From: JBGPLJ01 sp035644395
GTDB lineage: Bacteria; Pseudomonadota; Gammaproteobacteria; Steroidobacterales; Steroidobacteraceae
Direction: 5' to 3'
Length of the DNA: 64,000 bases
NCBI GenBank assembly: GCA_035644395.1
Contig: DASQOR010000071.1
Span: 35,848-99,847, forward strand
Shown here: in pieces, positions 52,147 to 60,359 of the stretch
Layout: every line of letters begins with the position of its first letter
Position numbering within the stretch: the stretch's first letter is position 1
Notes under the pieces: generated by a model
Databases searched by the model: none
What the model saw: only the letters and a program-made list of their open reading frames with translations
What the model was told of the DNA's origin: nothing
Program-made: the position numbers and the translations under genes

Positions 52147-52524
52147 ATGGCAAGGATACTGCTGGCCGATGACGACACGCGAGTGCGCGAAGCGGTTGCG
52201 GCCATCCTGGAAGATGCGGGGCACGAAGTGCTGCAGGCGCTCGACGGCGACCATGCCCTGAAATCCTTTCGCGCAAGGCCCGTCGACGTCGTCGTCTGCG
52301 ACCTCTTCATGCCGGGCAAGGACGGCCTGGAAACCATCCAGGAACTGCGCAAGCTGGCCCCCGGCGTCAAGATCCTCGCGATGAGCGGCAGCGGCTTCAA
52401 TGGTGCCGTCGACATGCTGCGAACGGCGCTGCATCTCGGCGCAATCGAGGTGCTCGGCAAACCCGTGCGGCGCAAGCACCTGCTGGCGGCCGTCGATCGC
52501 CTGCTCGAGAAGGCCCGCGGCTGA
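52147..52524 (+). CDS. Stand-alone receiver-domain protein
   Basis: A 125-residue CheY-like receiver with no output domain. The acidic pocket is LLADDDTRVREAV (Asp8-Asp10), the phospho-acceptor is Asp52 in VVVCDLFMPGKDG, and the Thr/Ser switch is ILAMSGSGF. The Lys of the K-loop is in VLGKPVRR. It starts 73 bases after ntrX, and could be a phosphate sink or phosphorelay partner for NtrY or another kinase; the target is unknown. It converges with the SPOR gene, leaving 4 bases between stops. Confidence 0.9.
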   Translation: MARILLADDDTRVREAVAAILEDAGHEVLQALDGDHALKSFRARPVDVVVCDLFMPGKDGLETIQELRKLAPGVKILAMSGSGFNGAVDMLRTALHLGAIEVLGKPVRRKHLLAAVDRLLEKARG

Positions 52525-52528
52525 ACGG

Positions 52529-53077
52529 TCAGTCGCCGACGCGAATGACGATCGCGTCGACTTCAGCCTCGGCGAGGCGCCGGCGGAGCTTGTTGAGCTC
52601 CTTGAGATCGGTTACCGGGCCGATGCGCACGCGGTGCCAGGTGTCGCTGTCGACGGATACTTTTTGAATCGTCGCCTCGATGCCCTGTAACGCGAGCTGG
52701 GCGCGCACGCGATTCGCGTCGCCTGGATTCTTGTAGGAACCCGCCTGCAGCACGTAGGTGCCCGGGCGCTCGATCGGCGCGGTGCCGCCCTCCGGGCCGA
52801 CGCCTTTCTCCTTCTTCTCGGGCACGACGACTTCGAATTTCGGCAGCATGTCGTAGAAGTCGAACTTGCCGTCCTTGTCGTCCGCGGAATCCTCATCGCG
52901 GGGCTGCGCGCGGCCGGCTGCGGCGGGGCGCGGCACCTCGGCTTCGTGACGGCTTGCCACGCGGTCGTAGATATAGATGCCCGCCGCGACGATGAGCCCG
53001 ATGCCGAGGCCCAGGATGAATCCGCCGGTGCTGCCATCGCCGCGCCGCGCCGACCTCGATTTGTAGTCCCTTGCCAT
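52529..53077 (-). CDS. SPOR-domain membrane protein (FtsN-like)
   Basis: A 182-residue single-pass protein. A basic cytoplasmic start (MARDYKSRSARRGDG) precedes a membrane helix at about 19-38 (GGFILGLGIGLIVAAGIYIY). An acidic linker (about 40-105) follows, and then a SPOR domain (about 107-182) with TYVLQAGSYKNPGDANRVRA and VSVDSDTWHRVRIGPVTDLK. SPOR domains bind denuded glycan strands at the division septum. Its place directly after argS and priA matches the ftsN-like gene of many gammaproteobacteria. It is short compared with E. coli FtsN (319 residues). Confidence 0.92.
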   Translation of the reverse strand: MARDYKSRSARRGDGSTGGFILGLGIGLIVAAGIYIYDRVASRHEAEVPRPAAAGRAQPRDEDSADDKDGKFDFYDMLPKFEVVVPEKKEKGVGPEGGTAPIERPGTYVLQAGSYKNPGDANRVRAQLALQGIEATIQKVSVDSDTWHRVRIGPVTDLKELNKLRRRLAEAEVDAIVIRVGD

Positions 53078-53085
53078 GGCTTGAC

Positions 53086-54876
53086 CTACATGCTGTCGGG
53101 CGCGGAGACGCCGATCAGGCCGAGCCCGTTCGCGATCACCTGGCGCAGCGCCTGGATGAGAAGGAGTCGGGCGTTTCGCAGGGCGGCGTCCTCGACGATG
53201 AAGGTGTGGGCGTTGTAGTACGTGTGGAAGTCATTGGCGAGTTCGCGCAGATAGTGCACGAGCATGTGCGGCGCGCGCAGGGCCGCCGCCTGGCCGATCA
53301 CTTCCGGGTAGCGCATGAGGGACTTGATGAGTGCGAGTTCATGGTCGTTCGCCAGCAGCGCGAGATTCGTGCGCGCATCGGCAGCATCGTAGACGAGGCC
53401 CCGGTCGACCAGCTGCCTGAGGACGCTCGCGACGCGCGCATGCGCATACTGGATGTAGTACACCGGATTGTCGTTCGAGCGCGTCTTCGCGAGCTCGAGG
53501 TCGAAGTCGAGGTGCTGGTCGTTGCCGCGCATCACGTAGAAAAAGCGCGTCGCATCGTTGCCGACCTCGGTCCTCAGGTCACGCAGCGTGACGAACTCGC
53601 CGGAGCGCTTGCCCATGGAGACCTGCTGGCCGCCGCGATAGAGGGCGACGAACTGGATCAGGCGCACCTCGAAGCAGTCAGCAGGCTCGCCCGCGGCTTC
53701 GAGGCTCGCGCGCGTGCGCGTGATGTAGCCGTGGTGATCGGCACCCCAGACGTACAGCAGAAGTTCGAAGCCGCGCTTGCGCTTGTTCATGGCATACGCG
53801 ATATCGGACGCGAAGTAGGTCTTCTGGCCGTTCTCCCGCACGACCACCCGATCCTTCTCGTCACCGAAGGCCGTGGAACGGAACCACCAGGCGCCGTCCT
53901 TCTGGTAGAGGTGGCCGGACTTGCGCAGCGTGTCGAGCGCAAGGTCGACCTCGCCCGATTGCGCCAGGCTCCGTTCGGAAAACCAGGTGTCGAAGGTCAC
54001 GCCGAATTCGGCGAGGTCCGCCCGGATTCCATCCTGCATCTGGCCGAGTGCGTGATCGTAGATGTCGCGCCAGGCGCCTTCGCCGATCAGCTCCCGGGCG
54101 CGAGCGATCACGGCATCGATGTACTCGTCTTCGTTGCCGGCGGGGGCATCGGGCGGAAGTCCCTGGAAGACCTGGGCGGCGGGCCGCTGGAATTTCCCGC
54201 CAGCCTTCGCACGCAGGTCCTGAGCAATGGGTTTCAGGTAATCGCCGCGATAGCCGTTCGAGGGAAACGTCAGCGTCTCTCCGCCCTGCTCGAGGTAGCG
54301 CAGCCAGACGCTCGCCGCGAGGATTTCCATCTGCCGGCCGGCATCATTGATGTAGTACTCGCGGTGCACCCGGTTGCCTGCGGCCTCGAGGAGGTTGGCG
54401 AGGCTTGCGCCGTAGGCCGCGAGACGGCCGTGCCCGACGTGGAGCGGCCCGGTGGGATTCGCCGAGACGAATTCGACGTTGACCGACTCGCGGGTGGCGT
54501 GCCCACCGCGGCCGTATGCCGCCCCTTGTTCGACGATGGCCGCGAGCGCGTCGCTGTTCGCGCCGCGCGCGAGGAAAAAATTGATGAACCCGGCGCCGGC
54601 GATTTCCGAGCGCGCGATGATCGCGTTCGGCGGCAGCTTCGCGATGATGGCGGCGGCGAGATCCCGCGGCTTGCAGCCCGCCGGCTTCGCGAGCCGCAGG
54701 GCGAGGTTGGTCGCGAAATCGCCGTGCGCCGGATCCTTGGTGCGATCGACCTCCGCGAGCGTGTCTCGCGGCAAGTTGAATTCGGGACCGAGGGCGGCCA
54801 GCGCTTCGGTCAGCAGGCGTTGTATCTGGGCTTTCAAGGGCTCACACGCGACGAGGGGACGGGTCCATTTTCGCAT
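53086..54876 (-). CDS. argS: Arginyl-tRNA synthetase
   Basis: Charges tRNA-Arg; 596 residues. The N-terminal ADD1 domain starts LKAQIQRLLTEALAALGPEF. The HIGH motif is NPTGPLHVGHGRLAAYG, the catalytic core has KTYFASDIAYAMNKRKRGFE and LYVWGADHHGYITR, and the KMSK-equivalent loop is QVSMGKRSGEFVTL. The C-terminal DALR anticodon domain ends LGLIGVSAPDSM. The frame starts with ATG at 54876, but a TTG at 54837 (MKAQ-type start) fits the family more closely. It lies between priA and the SPOR gene, 8 bases from the latter. Confidence 0.97.
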   Translation of the reverse strand: MRKWTRPLVACEPLKAQIQRLLTEALAALGPEFNLPRDTLAEVDRTKDPAHGDFATNLALRLAKPAGCKPRDLAAAIIAKLPPNAIIARSEIAGAGFINFFLARGANSDALAAIVEQGAAYGRGGHATRESVNVEFVSANPTGPLHVGHGRLAAYGASLANLLEAAGNRVHREYYINDAGRQMEILAASVWLRYLEQGGETLTFPSNGYRGDYLKPIAQDLRAKAGGKFQRPAAQVFQGLPPDAPAGNEDEYIDAVIARARELIGEGAWRDIYDHALGQMQDGIRADLAEFGVTFDTWFSERSLAQSGEVDLALDTLRKSGHLYQKDGAWWFRSTAFGDEKDRVVVRENGQKTYFASDIAYAMNKRKRGFELLLYVWGADHHGYITRTRASLEAAGEPADCFEVRLIQFVALYRGGQQVSMGKRSGEFVTLRDLRTEVGNDATRFFYVMRGNDQHLDFDLELAKTRSNDNPVYYIQYAHARVASVLRQLVDRGLVYDAADARTNLALLANDHELALIKSLMRYPEVIGQAAALRAPHMLVHYLRELANDFHTYYNAHTFIVEDAALRNARLLLIQALRQVIANGLGLIGVSAPDSM

Positions 54877-54909
54877 ATTCCCGCGTGCCGATTGGCCGCG
54901 AAAAGGCTT

Positions 54910-57099
54910 CTAGAGCACTTCGGCCGGGTCCACCTCGAGCGACCAGCGGAGCTTGCCGCGCTTCAGCGCATCGATGCGCGGCACCCAGCCGTCGAGGAAC
55001 GACTGCAGCGCGCCGCGCGATGCGCACTCGACGAGGAGCTGCGCCCGATAGCGGTTGGCCTTGCGGGGCATCGCCGCAGGCGCCGGGCCCAGCAATTCGA
55101 TGCCGGCCGGCACGCGGCCGGCCGCCCGCCGCGCGGACGCGAGGAATTCCTCGGCGGTCGCGAGCTGCGTGGATTCCGCACGCAGCAAGGCCAGCCGGCG
55201 AAAGGGCGGCCAGCCCGATTCCCGCCGCTCCTCGAGCGCGGAGCGGGCAAAGCCGGCGTAGCCGTGCGCGATGAGCTGCGTCAGCAGTGGCTGGTCCGGG
55301 AACAGCGTCTGAATCAGGACTTCGCCCGGGCGCTCGGCGCGCCCGGCCCGGCCGGCCACCTGGGTGATCGTCTGCGCGAGCCTTTCCGCGGCCCGATAGT
55401 CGGCGCTGAAAAGACCCTGGTCCGCATCGAGCACGACGACCAGAGTGACGTCCGGAAAATGATGCCCCTTGGTGAGCATCTGCGTGCCGACGAGGAGGCG
55501 TGCTTCGCCCGATGTCACGCGGTCGAACGCTGTCTGCATTTCACCCTTGCGGCTCACCGAATCGCGATCGAGGCGCACGATCGGCGCCGACGGGAACAGG
55601 CGCGCAAGCGTCTCTTGCAGCCGCTGCGTCCCCTGGCCGACCGGTTTCACCGCACCCTGGCACGATCCGCACAGCGCCGGAATCCTTTCCTCCGCCCCGC
55701 AGTGATGGCAGCGCAGGCGCCCGGATGCGAGGTGCACCGTCATGCGTGAATCGCATTGCCGGCATGGCGCCATCCAGCCGCAGGTCGTGCAGAAGAGCGC
55801 CGGTGCGTAGCCGCGTCGATTCAGGAACACGAGCACCTGCGCGTCGCGGCCGAGGTGTTCACGGATGGCGGCAAGCGTAGGCGTCGCAAGTCCCTGCTCC
55901 GTGGCGTGCGCGCGCAGATCGACCACGCGCTCGACCGGCGGGCGCGCCGATCCTGTGCGCGTCGGCAGGCGAAGCAGCCGGTAGCGGCCCTGGTCGGCAT
56001 TCGCGAGCGTTTCGAGCGAGGGCGTCGCCGAGCCGAGCACGACCGGGATCTTGAGGCGCTGCGCCCGTGCCACCGCAAAATCCCGGGCGGAATAGCGGAA
56101 TCCTTCCTGCTGGCGGTACGAGGCGTCGTGCTCCTCGTCGACCACGATGAGGCCCAGGCGAGCGAGCGGCGCCAGTACGGCGGAACGGGTACCGATGACG
56201 ATCGGCGCCTCGCCGGAACGCGCCTTGCGCCAGGCCTCGAAGCGCTCGCCGTCGCTCAGGGCCGAGTGCAGGACGGCAATCTCCGTCGTGAAGCGTTCGC
56301 GAAAGCGCGTGAGCAGCTGCGGCGTGAGGCTGATTTCCGGAACAAGCACGAGCGCCTGCTGCCCGCGACGCACGACCGTCTCGATGGCGCGCAGGTACAC
56401 CTCCGTCTTGCCGCTGCCGGTGACGCCGAAAATCACGTGCGCGGTAAAGTCCCCGAGCGATGCGGTAATCGCATCGAGCGCCGCCTGCTGGTCGTCATTG
56501 AGAGCGGGGCCGGCGGCGATGGCGAGGGGTCGTCCGTGCGGAACGACGGCTCGCTGCTCGACCAGTTCGATCCACCCGCGCCGCGCGAGCTCGCGCACGG
56601 ATTCGCGCCAGGCACCCAGCTCATCAGCGCGGATCGCGCCTTCCGCAAGCAGCCGCGTGAGCAGCGAATTCTGACGCCTGGCCTTTTTCGCCGTCGCCGC
56701 GATCCCTTGGCCCAGACCCTCGTCGGTGATGCGCCAGCTCTGCGTGACCTCGAGGAGCGCGGCCCCTCGCCGCAGGGTCGCCGGCAACGCGGCCGCCAGC
56801 ACTTCACCGACAGGATGATGGTAGTAGCGCGCCGCCCAGAGCAGCAGCTCGAACGTGTCGGCGTCGAACAGCGGTTCCGCATCGAGAACCGCGTCGGCCG
56901 GACGCAGCTTCGACCTGGCGATGGCGGGCTCCGTCGCGATCGCGGTGACGATTCCGATGGCACGCCGCCGGCCGAAGGGCACTTGCACCCGCACTCCGGG
57001 CTGCACCGGATGACGGCCCGGGACTTGCGGCGCCCAATAGTCAAAAACATGTCGTAGCGGCGTATCGATGGCGACTTTCAGGACGCGTGCATTCGTCAT
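54910..57099 (-). CDS. priA: Primosomal protein N' (PriA helicase)
   Basis: Restarts stalled replication forks. The 729-residue helicase has the 3' DNA-binding domain at its N-terminus (LKVAIDTPLRHVFDYWAP), Walker A GVTGSGKTEVYL, Walker B VVDEEHDASYRQQEG and SATPSLETLANADQ. The zinc-binding insert has its Cys pairs in FCTTCGWMAPCRQCDSRM and RCHHCGAEERIPALCGSC. LLVGTQMLTKGHHFPDVTLV and TQVAGRAGRAERPGEVLIQT complete the helicase motifs. I chose the ATG at 57099, which gives the normal N-terminus; the open frame to 57222 is leader. It is followed by argS in the same direction. Confidence 0.96.
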   Translation of the reverse strand: MTNARVLKVAIDTPLRHVFDYWAPQVPGRHPVQPGVRVQVPFGRRRAIGIVTAIATEPAIARSKLRPADAVLDAEPLFDADTFELLLWAARYYHHPVGEVLAAALPATLRRGAALLEVTQSWRITDEGLGQGIAATAKKARRQNSLLTRLLAEGAIRADELGAWRESVRELARRGWIELVEQRAVVPHGRPLAIAAGPALNDDQQAALDAITASLGDFTAHVIFGVTGSGKTEVYLRAIETVVRRGQQALVLVPEISLTPQLLTRFRERFTTEIAVLHSALSDGERFEAWRKARSGEAPIVIGTRSAVLAPLARLGLIVVDEEHDASYRQQEGFRYSARDFAVARAQRLKIPVVLGSATPSLETLANADQGRYRLLRLPTRTGSARPPVERVVDLRAHATEQGLATPTLAAIREHLGRDAQVLVFLNRRGYAPALFCTTCGWMAPCRQCDSRMTVHLASGRLRCHHCGAEERIPALCGSCQGAVKPVGQGTQRLQETLARLFPSAPIVRLDRDSVSRKGEMQTAFDRVTSGEARLLVGTQMLTKGHHFPDVTLVVVLDADQGLFSADYRAAERLAQTITQVAGRAGRAERPGEVLIQTLFPDQPLLTQLIAHGYAGFARSALEERRESGWPPFRRLALLRAESTQLATAEEFLASARRAAGRVPAGIELLGPAPAAMPRKANRYRAQLLVECASRGALQSFLDGWVPRIDALKRGKLRWSLEVDPAEVL

Positions 57100-57120
57100 C
57101 GCGCGGCCCGCGGGCAATAT

Positions 57121-57153
57121 GTCCACAAATCCTGTGGATAACACTGTGGACGA
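57121..57153. promoter_or_regulatory. DnaA-box-like cluster upstream of priA
   Basis: TGTGGATAA (57133-57141), the reverse complement of the consensus DnaA box TTATCCACA, sits between two weaker copies, GTCCACAAA (57121-57129) and TGTGGACGA (57145-57153). All three fall within 33 bases just upstream of the priA ATG. They could mark DnaA control of priA. Identical 9-mers also occur inside coding sequence in this window, so chance is possible. Confidence 0.35.
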
Positions 57154-57298
57154 TGACGGTTGAATGCGTGCAAGTGTGCGCCCGCCCGGACAATCGTGTT
57201 CCGCTGCTGAAAAAACGCGCACACCGGGTTGCGCGCGGCGTCACATTCTCACATGGACGCAGCCGCCGGCATCCTAAGCCGATGATTCGTTTTCGATT

Positions 57299-57979
57299 TT
57301 GTCCGCAGGCCGCCTGTCAACGAGCTGCACACGGCCCCGTTATAGCTCGCATTGTGGGCGAGTCTCGTGTCCATCGAAGCTTCGATGCTACGCTCGGGCG
57401 CCTTCGATCGGCGGCGGGCACTCAAGGGAGCTGGCTCTGGACGCGGCGCGTGAACTCGAAAGATTTCTGGCGAGTGTCGAGAGGCGTGCCTTCAAGATCG
57501 CCCAGATCGCCGTCCGGGACAGCGAGGACGCGCTCGACATCGTGCAGGACGCCATGCTGCAACTCGCGCGCCGCTACGCTGGCAGGCCCGCGGGCGAGTG
57601 GAAGCCGCTCTTTCACCGGATCCTGCAGAACCGGATCCGCGACTGCCAGCGGCGGCGCATGGTGCGGTCGAAAGTCTTCGCGTGGCTGCCGGTGCGGCAG
57701 AACGCGGAGGGCGAGGACTACGAGGATCCGGTCGCCCTGGCGCCATCGCAGGAGCCCGGACCCGGTGAGCGGGTCATGATGAGCGGAGCGCTCGAAGCGC
57801 TGGAGACGGCCGTGCAGGCGCTGCCCGCGAGACAGCAGCAGGCCTTTCTGCTCAGGAACCTCGAGGGTCTCGACGTCGCGGATACGGCGACGGCGATGGG
57901 ATGCTCCGAGGGCAGCGTCAAGACACACTACTTTCGCGCCTTGCAGGCCCTGCGCGAAGCGTTGGGAGAGCACTGGTGA
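57299..57979 (+). CDS. ECF-type RNA polymerase sigma factor
   Basis: Sigma-70 family ECF factor. Conserved sequence starts at about 57437 with LDAARELERFLASVERRAFK. Region 2 follows (AQIAVRDSEDALDIVQDAML, FHRILQNRIRDCQRRRM), and region 4 is ALPARQQQAFLLRNLEGLDV with helix-turn-helix ADTATAMGCSEGSVKTHYFR. The true start is unclear: the frame opens at a TTG (57299), giving 226 residues with an atypical N-terminus, while CTG codons at 57431 or 57437 behind AAGGGAG would give the usual length of about 180. The end overlaps the next gene (GTGA). Confidence 0.85.
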   Translation: MSAGRLSTSCTRPRYSSHCGRVSCPSKLRCYARAPSIGGGHSRELALDAARELERFLASVERRAFKIAQIAVRDSEDALDIVQDAMLQLARRYAGRPAGEWKPLFHRILQNRIRDCQRRRMVRSKVFAWLPVRQNAEGEDYEDPVALAPSQEPGPGERVMMSGALEALETAVQALPARQQQAFLLRNLEGLDVADTATAMGCSEGSVKTHYFRALQALREALGEHW

Positions 57980-58377
57980 GTGAAGAGAACGACAGCAAGA
58001 CCCGGGACTTCGAGCGGCGCAGCCGCGAAGCGCTGACGCAAGGCGCCGAGGGCGTGAGCGCCGAGATTCGATCGCGGCTTGCGCAGGCCCGGTTCCAGGC
58101 AGTCGAAGAGGCGCGCCAGCCGACGACCCCCCGATGGATTCGCGGGCTGGTGCCTGCCGGCGGGCTCGCGGCCGCTGCCGCCGTGGCGCTCCTGGCGTGG
58201 CGCGGAGTTACCGTCGGCGACGGTCGCTTGCCCATCGATTCCGGCCACGGGGACCCGCTGGAGGTGCTCGCCATGGCGGACGACTACGAACTCCTGGAGA
58301 ACGACGTCGAGTTCTACCAGTGGCTCGACAGCGAGCCAGACGTGCAGTCGGTCGCGGACCTTGCGGGCGCGGGCTGA
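57976..58377 (+). CDS. DUF3619-type membrane protein, putative anti-sigma factor
   Basis: A 133-residue protein with a cytoplasmic N-terminus (about 1-55, including FERRSREALTQGAEGVSAEI), one membrane helix (about 56-77, LVPAGGLAAAAAVALLAW) and a short acidic periplasmic tail ending DDYELLENDVEFYQWLDSEP. This matches the DUF3619 layout seen next to ECF sigma genes. Its GTG start overlaps the sigma stop (GTGA), so it is very likely the anti-sigma factor. No zinc-finger motif is present. Confidence 0.8.
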   Translation: MSEENDSKTRDFERRSREALTQGAEGVSAEIRSRLAQARFQAVEEARQPTTPRWIRGLVPAGGLAAAAAVALLAWRGVTVGDGRLPIDSGHGDPLEVLAMADDYELLENDVEFYQWLDSEPDVQSVADLAGAG

Positions 58378-58382
58378 CGATC

Positions 58383-58652
58383 GTGCGGAGCCGGCGTGCG
58401 CTTGTTGCAGCCGCCGCCCTGTGGGCGCTGCCGCCGCTCGCCTGGAGCGCGGATCCGCCGCCGGCCGACGACGAGTTCCTGGAGTTTCTCGGCAGCACCG
58501 ACAGCGACGACCCGCAATTCAATGACTTCATGGCTTCGGGCGATGTCGACGCGGTATTGGAAGACAGCAAGGAAGGGAGCAAGGAAGGGAACAAGACACA
58601 GCCGGCGAGCGACGCGAAACCGGCGAACAAGGTGACGAGCGATGCTACGTAG
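58383..58652 (+). CDS. Small secreted acidic protein of unknown function
   Basis: An 89-residue protein with a signal peptide (residues 1-22, ending LAWSA) and a very acidic mature part (DDEFLEFLGSTDSDDPQFND ... GDVDAVLED) followed by a Lys/Glu/Ser-rich tail. I do not recognise it. It starts with GTG 5 bases after the DUF3619 gene and overlaps the DUF3106 gene by 11 bases, so it is part of the same operon. Small acidic proteins in this position are seen in related sigma/DUF3619/DUF3106 operons, but no role is known. Confidence 0.7.
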   Translation: MRSRRALVAAAALWALPPLAWSADPPPADDEFLEFLGSTDSDDPQFNDFMASGDVDAVLEDSKEGSKEGNKTQPASDAKPANKVTSDAT

Positions 58653-59136
58653 ACTGCAATGGGTCCTGCTGGCGGCCGTCGTGCTCGGCGCCGCGCCCGC
58701 TTTCGCCGAGGATGCGGCGGCTGCCGGCGTGCCCTGGAGTTCGCTGCCGCCCGCCGAACAGAAAGTGCTGGCGAGCCAGCACGAGAAATGGGATTCCCTG
58801 CCCCCCGCGCGCCAGCAGGCGCTCGAGCGCGGCGCGTCGCGCTGGCTCGCGATGACGCCCGAGCAGCGCGGGCATGCGAAACAGCGCTTCGAGCGCTGGA
58901 AGAGCCTCTCGCCCGACGACCGGCAGCTCATCCACAACCGCTGGCAGAAATTCCGCGACCTGCCGCCCGCCGAACAGGAGCGGGTCCGCAAGGCCTTCAA
59001 GCGCTTTCACGACATGACGCCCGAGCAGCGCCAGCGCCTGCGCGAAGCCTGGGGACGCTGGCGCGAGCTCTCGCCCGAGCAGCGCGCGATCATCCGCGAA
59101 CGGCTGCGGGAGCGGCGCCAGCAGCGGGGCGGCTGA
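58642..59136 (+). CDS. DUF3106 repeat protein, exported
   Basis: A 164-residue exported protein with a signal peptide (residues 1-22, ending AFAE). The mature part contains five or six short repeats built on W..LPPAEQ../W..LSPEQR.. (for example SSLPPAEQKVLASQHEKW, KSLSPDDRQLIHNRWQKF, RELSPEQRAIIRERLR). The repeats are rich in Arg and Gln and should form a helical array. This is the DUF3106 family, found at the end of ECF sigma operons; the function is unknown. The start overlaps the small acidic gene. Confidence 0.88.
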   Translation: MLRRLQWVLLAAVVLGAAPAFAEDAAAAGVPWSSLPPAEQKVLASQHEKWDSLPPARQQALERGASRWLAMTPEQRGHAKQRFERWKSLSPDDRQLIHNRWQKFRDLPPAEQERVRKAFKRFHDMTPEQRQRLREAWGRWRELSPEQRAIIRERLRERRQQRGG

Positions 59137-59184
59137 CCTGCCGCGCGATTGACGGTGCATTTGCACCGTGTTCTAGTCCCGGCA

Positions 59185-59562
59185 ATGATCCCGCTCCGAC
59201 GCGACACCGGCCGTGCGCTGGGCGTCGTCATCGTCATCCTGCTGATCATCGCCGTCATCGGCGCGCTGCTGCCGCCGTTCTTCACCGACGGACGCTGCAC
59301 GAGGGAATTCGACGCGCGCACGCAGTCGGTGGAAAACCTTCGCGCGGAACTGGCAACCGCCGACAGGGCCCGCGCTTATCTCGCCGCGCACGCTCTGCCG
59401 TTCGCCGAGATTTCCTCCGAGGAGTGCCGGCATTCACCGCCGCGAGGCGTCGAGTATTGCGGCGACGGGCCGATTCTGCTGACCCGCGTGCAGACGGACA
59501 TGCAGCCCTTCAGGATCCTGAGTGCGCCCATGCTCGGCCTTGAATTCTACTGGGCGCGTTAG
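59185..59562 (+). CDS. Membrane-anchored protein of unknown function
   Basis: A 125-residue protein with one N-terminal helix (about 10-32, ALGVVIVILLIIAVIGALLP) and a periplasmic tail. The tail has a Cys-containing helix (TREFDARTQSVENLRAELAT) and a short beta part with two more Cys (SSEECRHSPPRGVEYCGD), perhaps joined by a disulfide. I do not recognise a family. The ATG at 59185 fits better than the TTG at 59149. It lies between the DUF3106 gene and the DUF2238 gene, and may belong to either transcript. Confidence 0.65.
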   Translation: MIPLRRDTGRALGVVIVILLIIAVIGALLPPFFTDGRCTREFDARTQSVENLRAELATADRARAYLAAHALPFAEISSEECRHSPPRGVEYCGDGPILLTRVQTDMQPFRILSAPMLGLEFYWAR

Positions 59563-59608
59563 ACTGTCGCCGGCGTCGCTCATCGAACCTCAAGCCCAGG
59601 ATCCATAC

Positions 59609-60337
59609 ATGGCGCAAAAGCTGTCGCGCAAACGCTACCTCTGGCTCCTTGCCATTGGCTACCTCGTGATCTGGGCGCTCCTTGCCATCAATCCGCTCTA
59701 TCGATCCGACTGGCTGCTCGAGAACGCGCTCATTTTCGTCGGCATCGGCGTGATCGTCGCGACCTACAAACCGCTGCCCCTGTCGCGCGTGTCGTACACG
59801 CTGATCTTCGTTTTCCTCTGCCTGCACACGATCGGCGCGCACTACACCTACGCCGAGGTGCCGTACGACGCGTGGCTCAAGTCGCACGTCGGCACCAGCA
59901 TCGGCGACCTCACCGGCGCGCATCGCAACTACTACGACCGGCTCGTGCATTTCTGCTACGGGCTGCTGCTCGCCTATCCGATTCGCGAGGTGTTCCTGCG
60001 GGTCGCGAACGTGAAGGGCTTCTGGGGCTACTTCCTGCCGCTCGACCTCACCATGTCGACCTCGATGCTCTACGAGCTCATGGAGTGGGGCGCGGCCGAG
60101 ATCTTCGGCGGCAACCTCGGTCCGGCATTCCTCGGCACGCAGGGCGACGTCTGGGACGCACAGAAGGACATGGCCTGCGCTTCACTCGGGGCGCTCATCG
60201 CGATGTTCATCACGGCGGCCATCAACAGCGTGTATCAGCGCGACTTCGCGCGCGAGTGGGCCGACTCGCTGCGGGTGCGCGGCAAGAAGCCGCTCGGCGA
60301 AGAGGAATTCCTGCGCATGACGGCCGGGAAGAAATAG
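59609..60337 (+). CDS. DUF2238 integral membrane protein
   Basis: A 242-residue inner-membrane protein of the DUF2238 (YjdF-like) family with about six helices (near 13-30, 38-54, 63-82, 118-135, 145-170, 195-213). Conserved motifs are FLCLHTIGAHYTYAEVPYD, NYYDRLVHFCYGLLLAYPIR and YELMEWGAAEIFGGNLGPAF, with QGDVWDAQKDM near the end. Several His, Tyr and Asp residues in helices suggest a transport or enzymatic site, but none is known. The ATG at 59609 is the sensible start; the frame is open to 59522. It converges with the CorA-like gene. Confidence 0.9.
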   Translation: MAQKLSRKRYLWLLAIGYLVIWALLAINPLYRSDWLLENALIFVGIGVIVATYKPLPLSRVSYTLIFVFLCLHTIGAHYTYAEVPYDAWLKSHVGTSIGDLTGAHRNYYDRLVHFCYGLLLAYPIREVFLRVANVKGFWGYFLPLDLTMSTSMLYELMEWGAAEIFGGNLGPAFLGTQGDVWDAQKDMACASLGALIAMFITAAINSVYQRDFAREWADSLRVRGKKPLGEEEFLRMTAGKK

Positions 60338-60359
60338 CCGCCGCGCGAGCCTCGGCGCC

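Noticed and set aside
53071..55749. An 892-codon open frame on the plus strand across argS and priA
   Set aside because: It is the antisense shadow of two well-supported genes. Its product is Arg/His/Asp-rich with no domain, as expected for complementary frames in GC-rich DNA.
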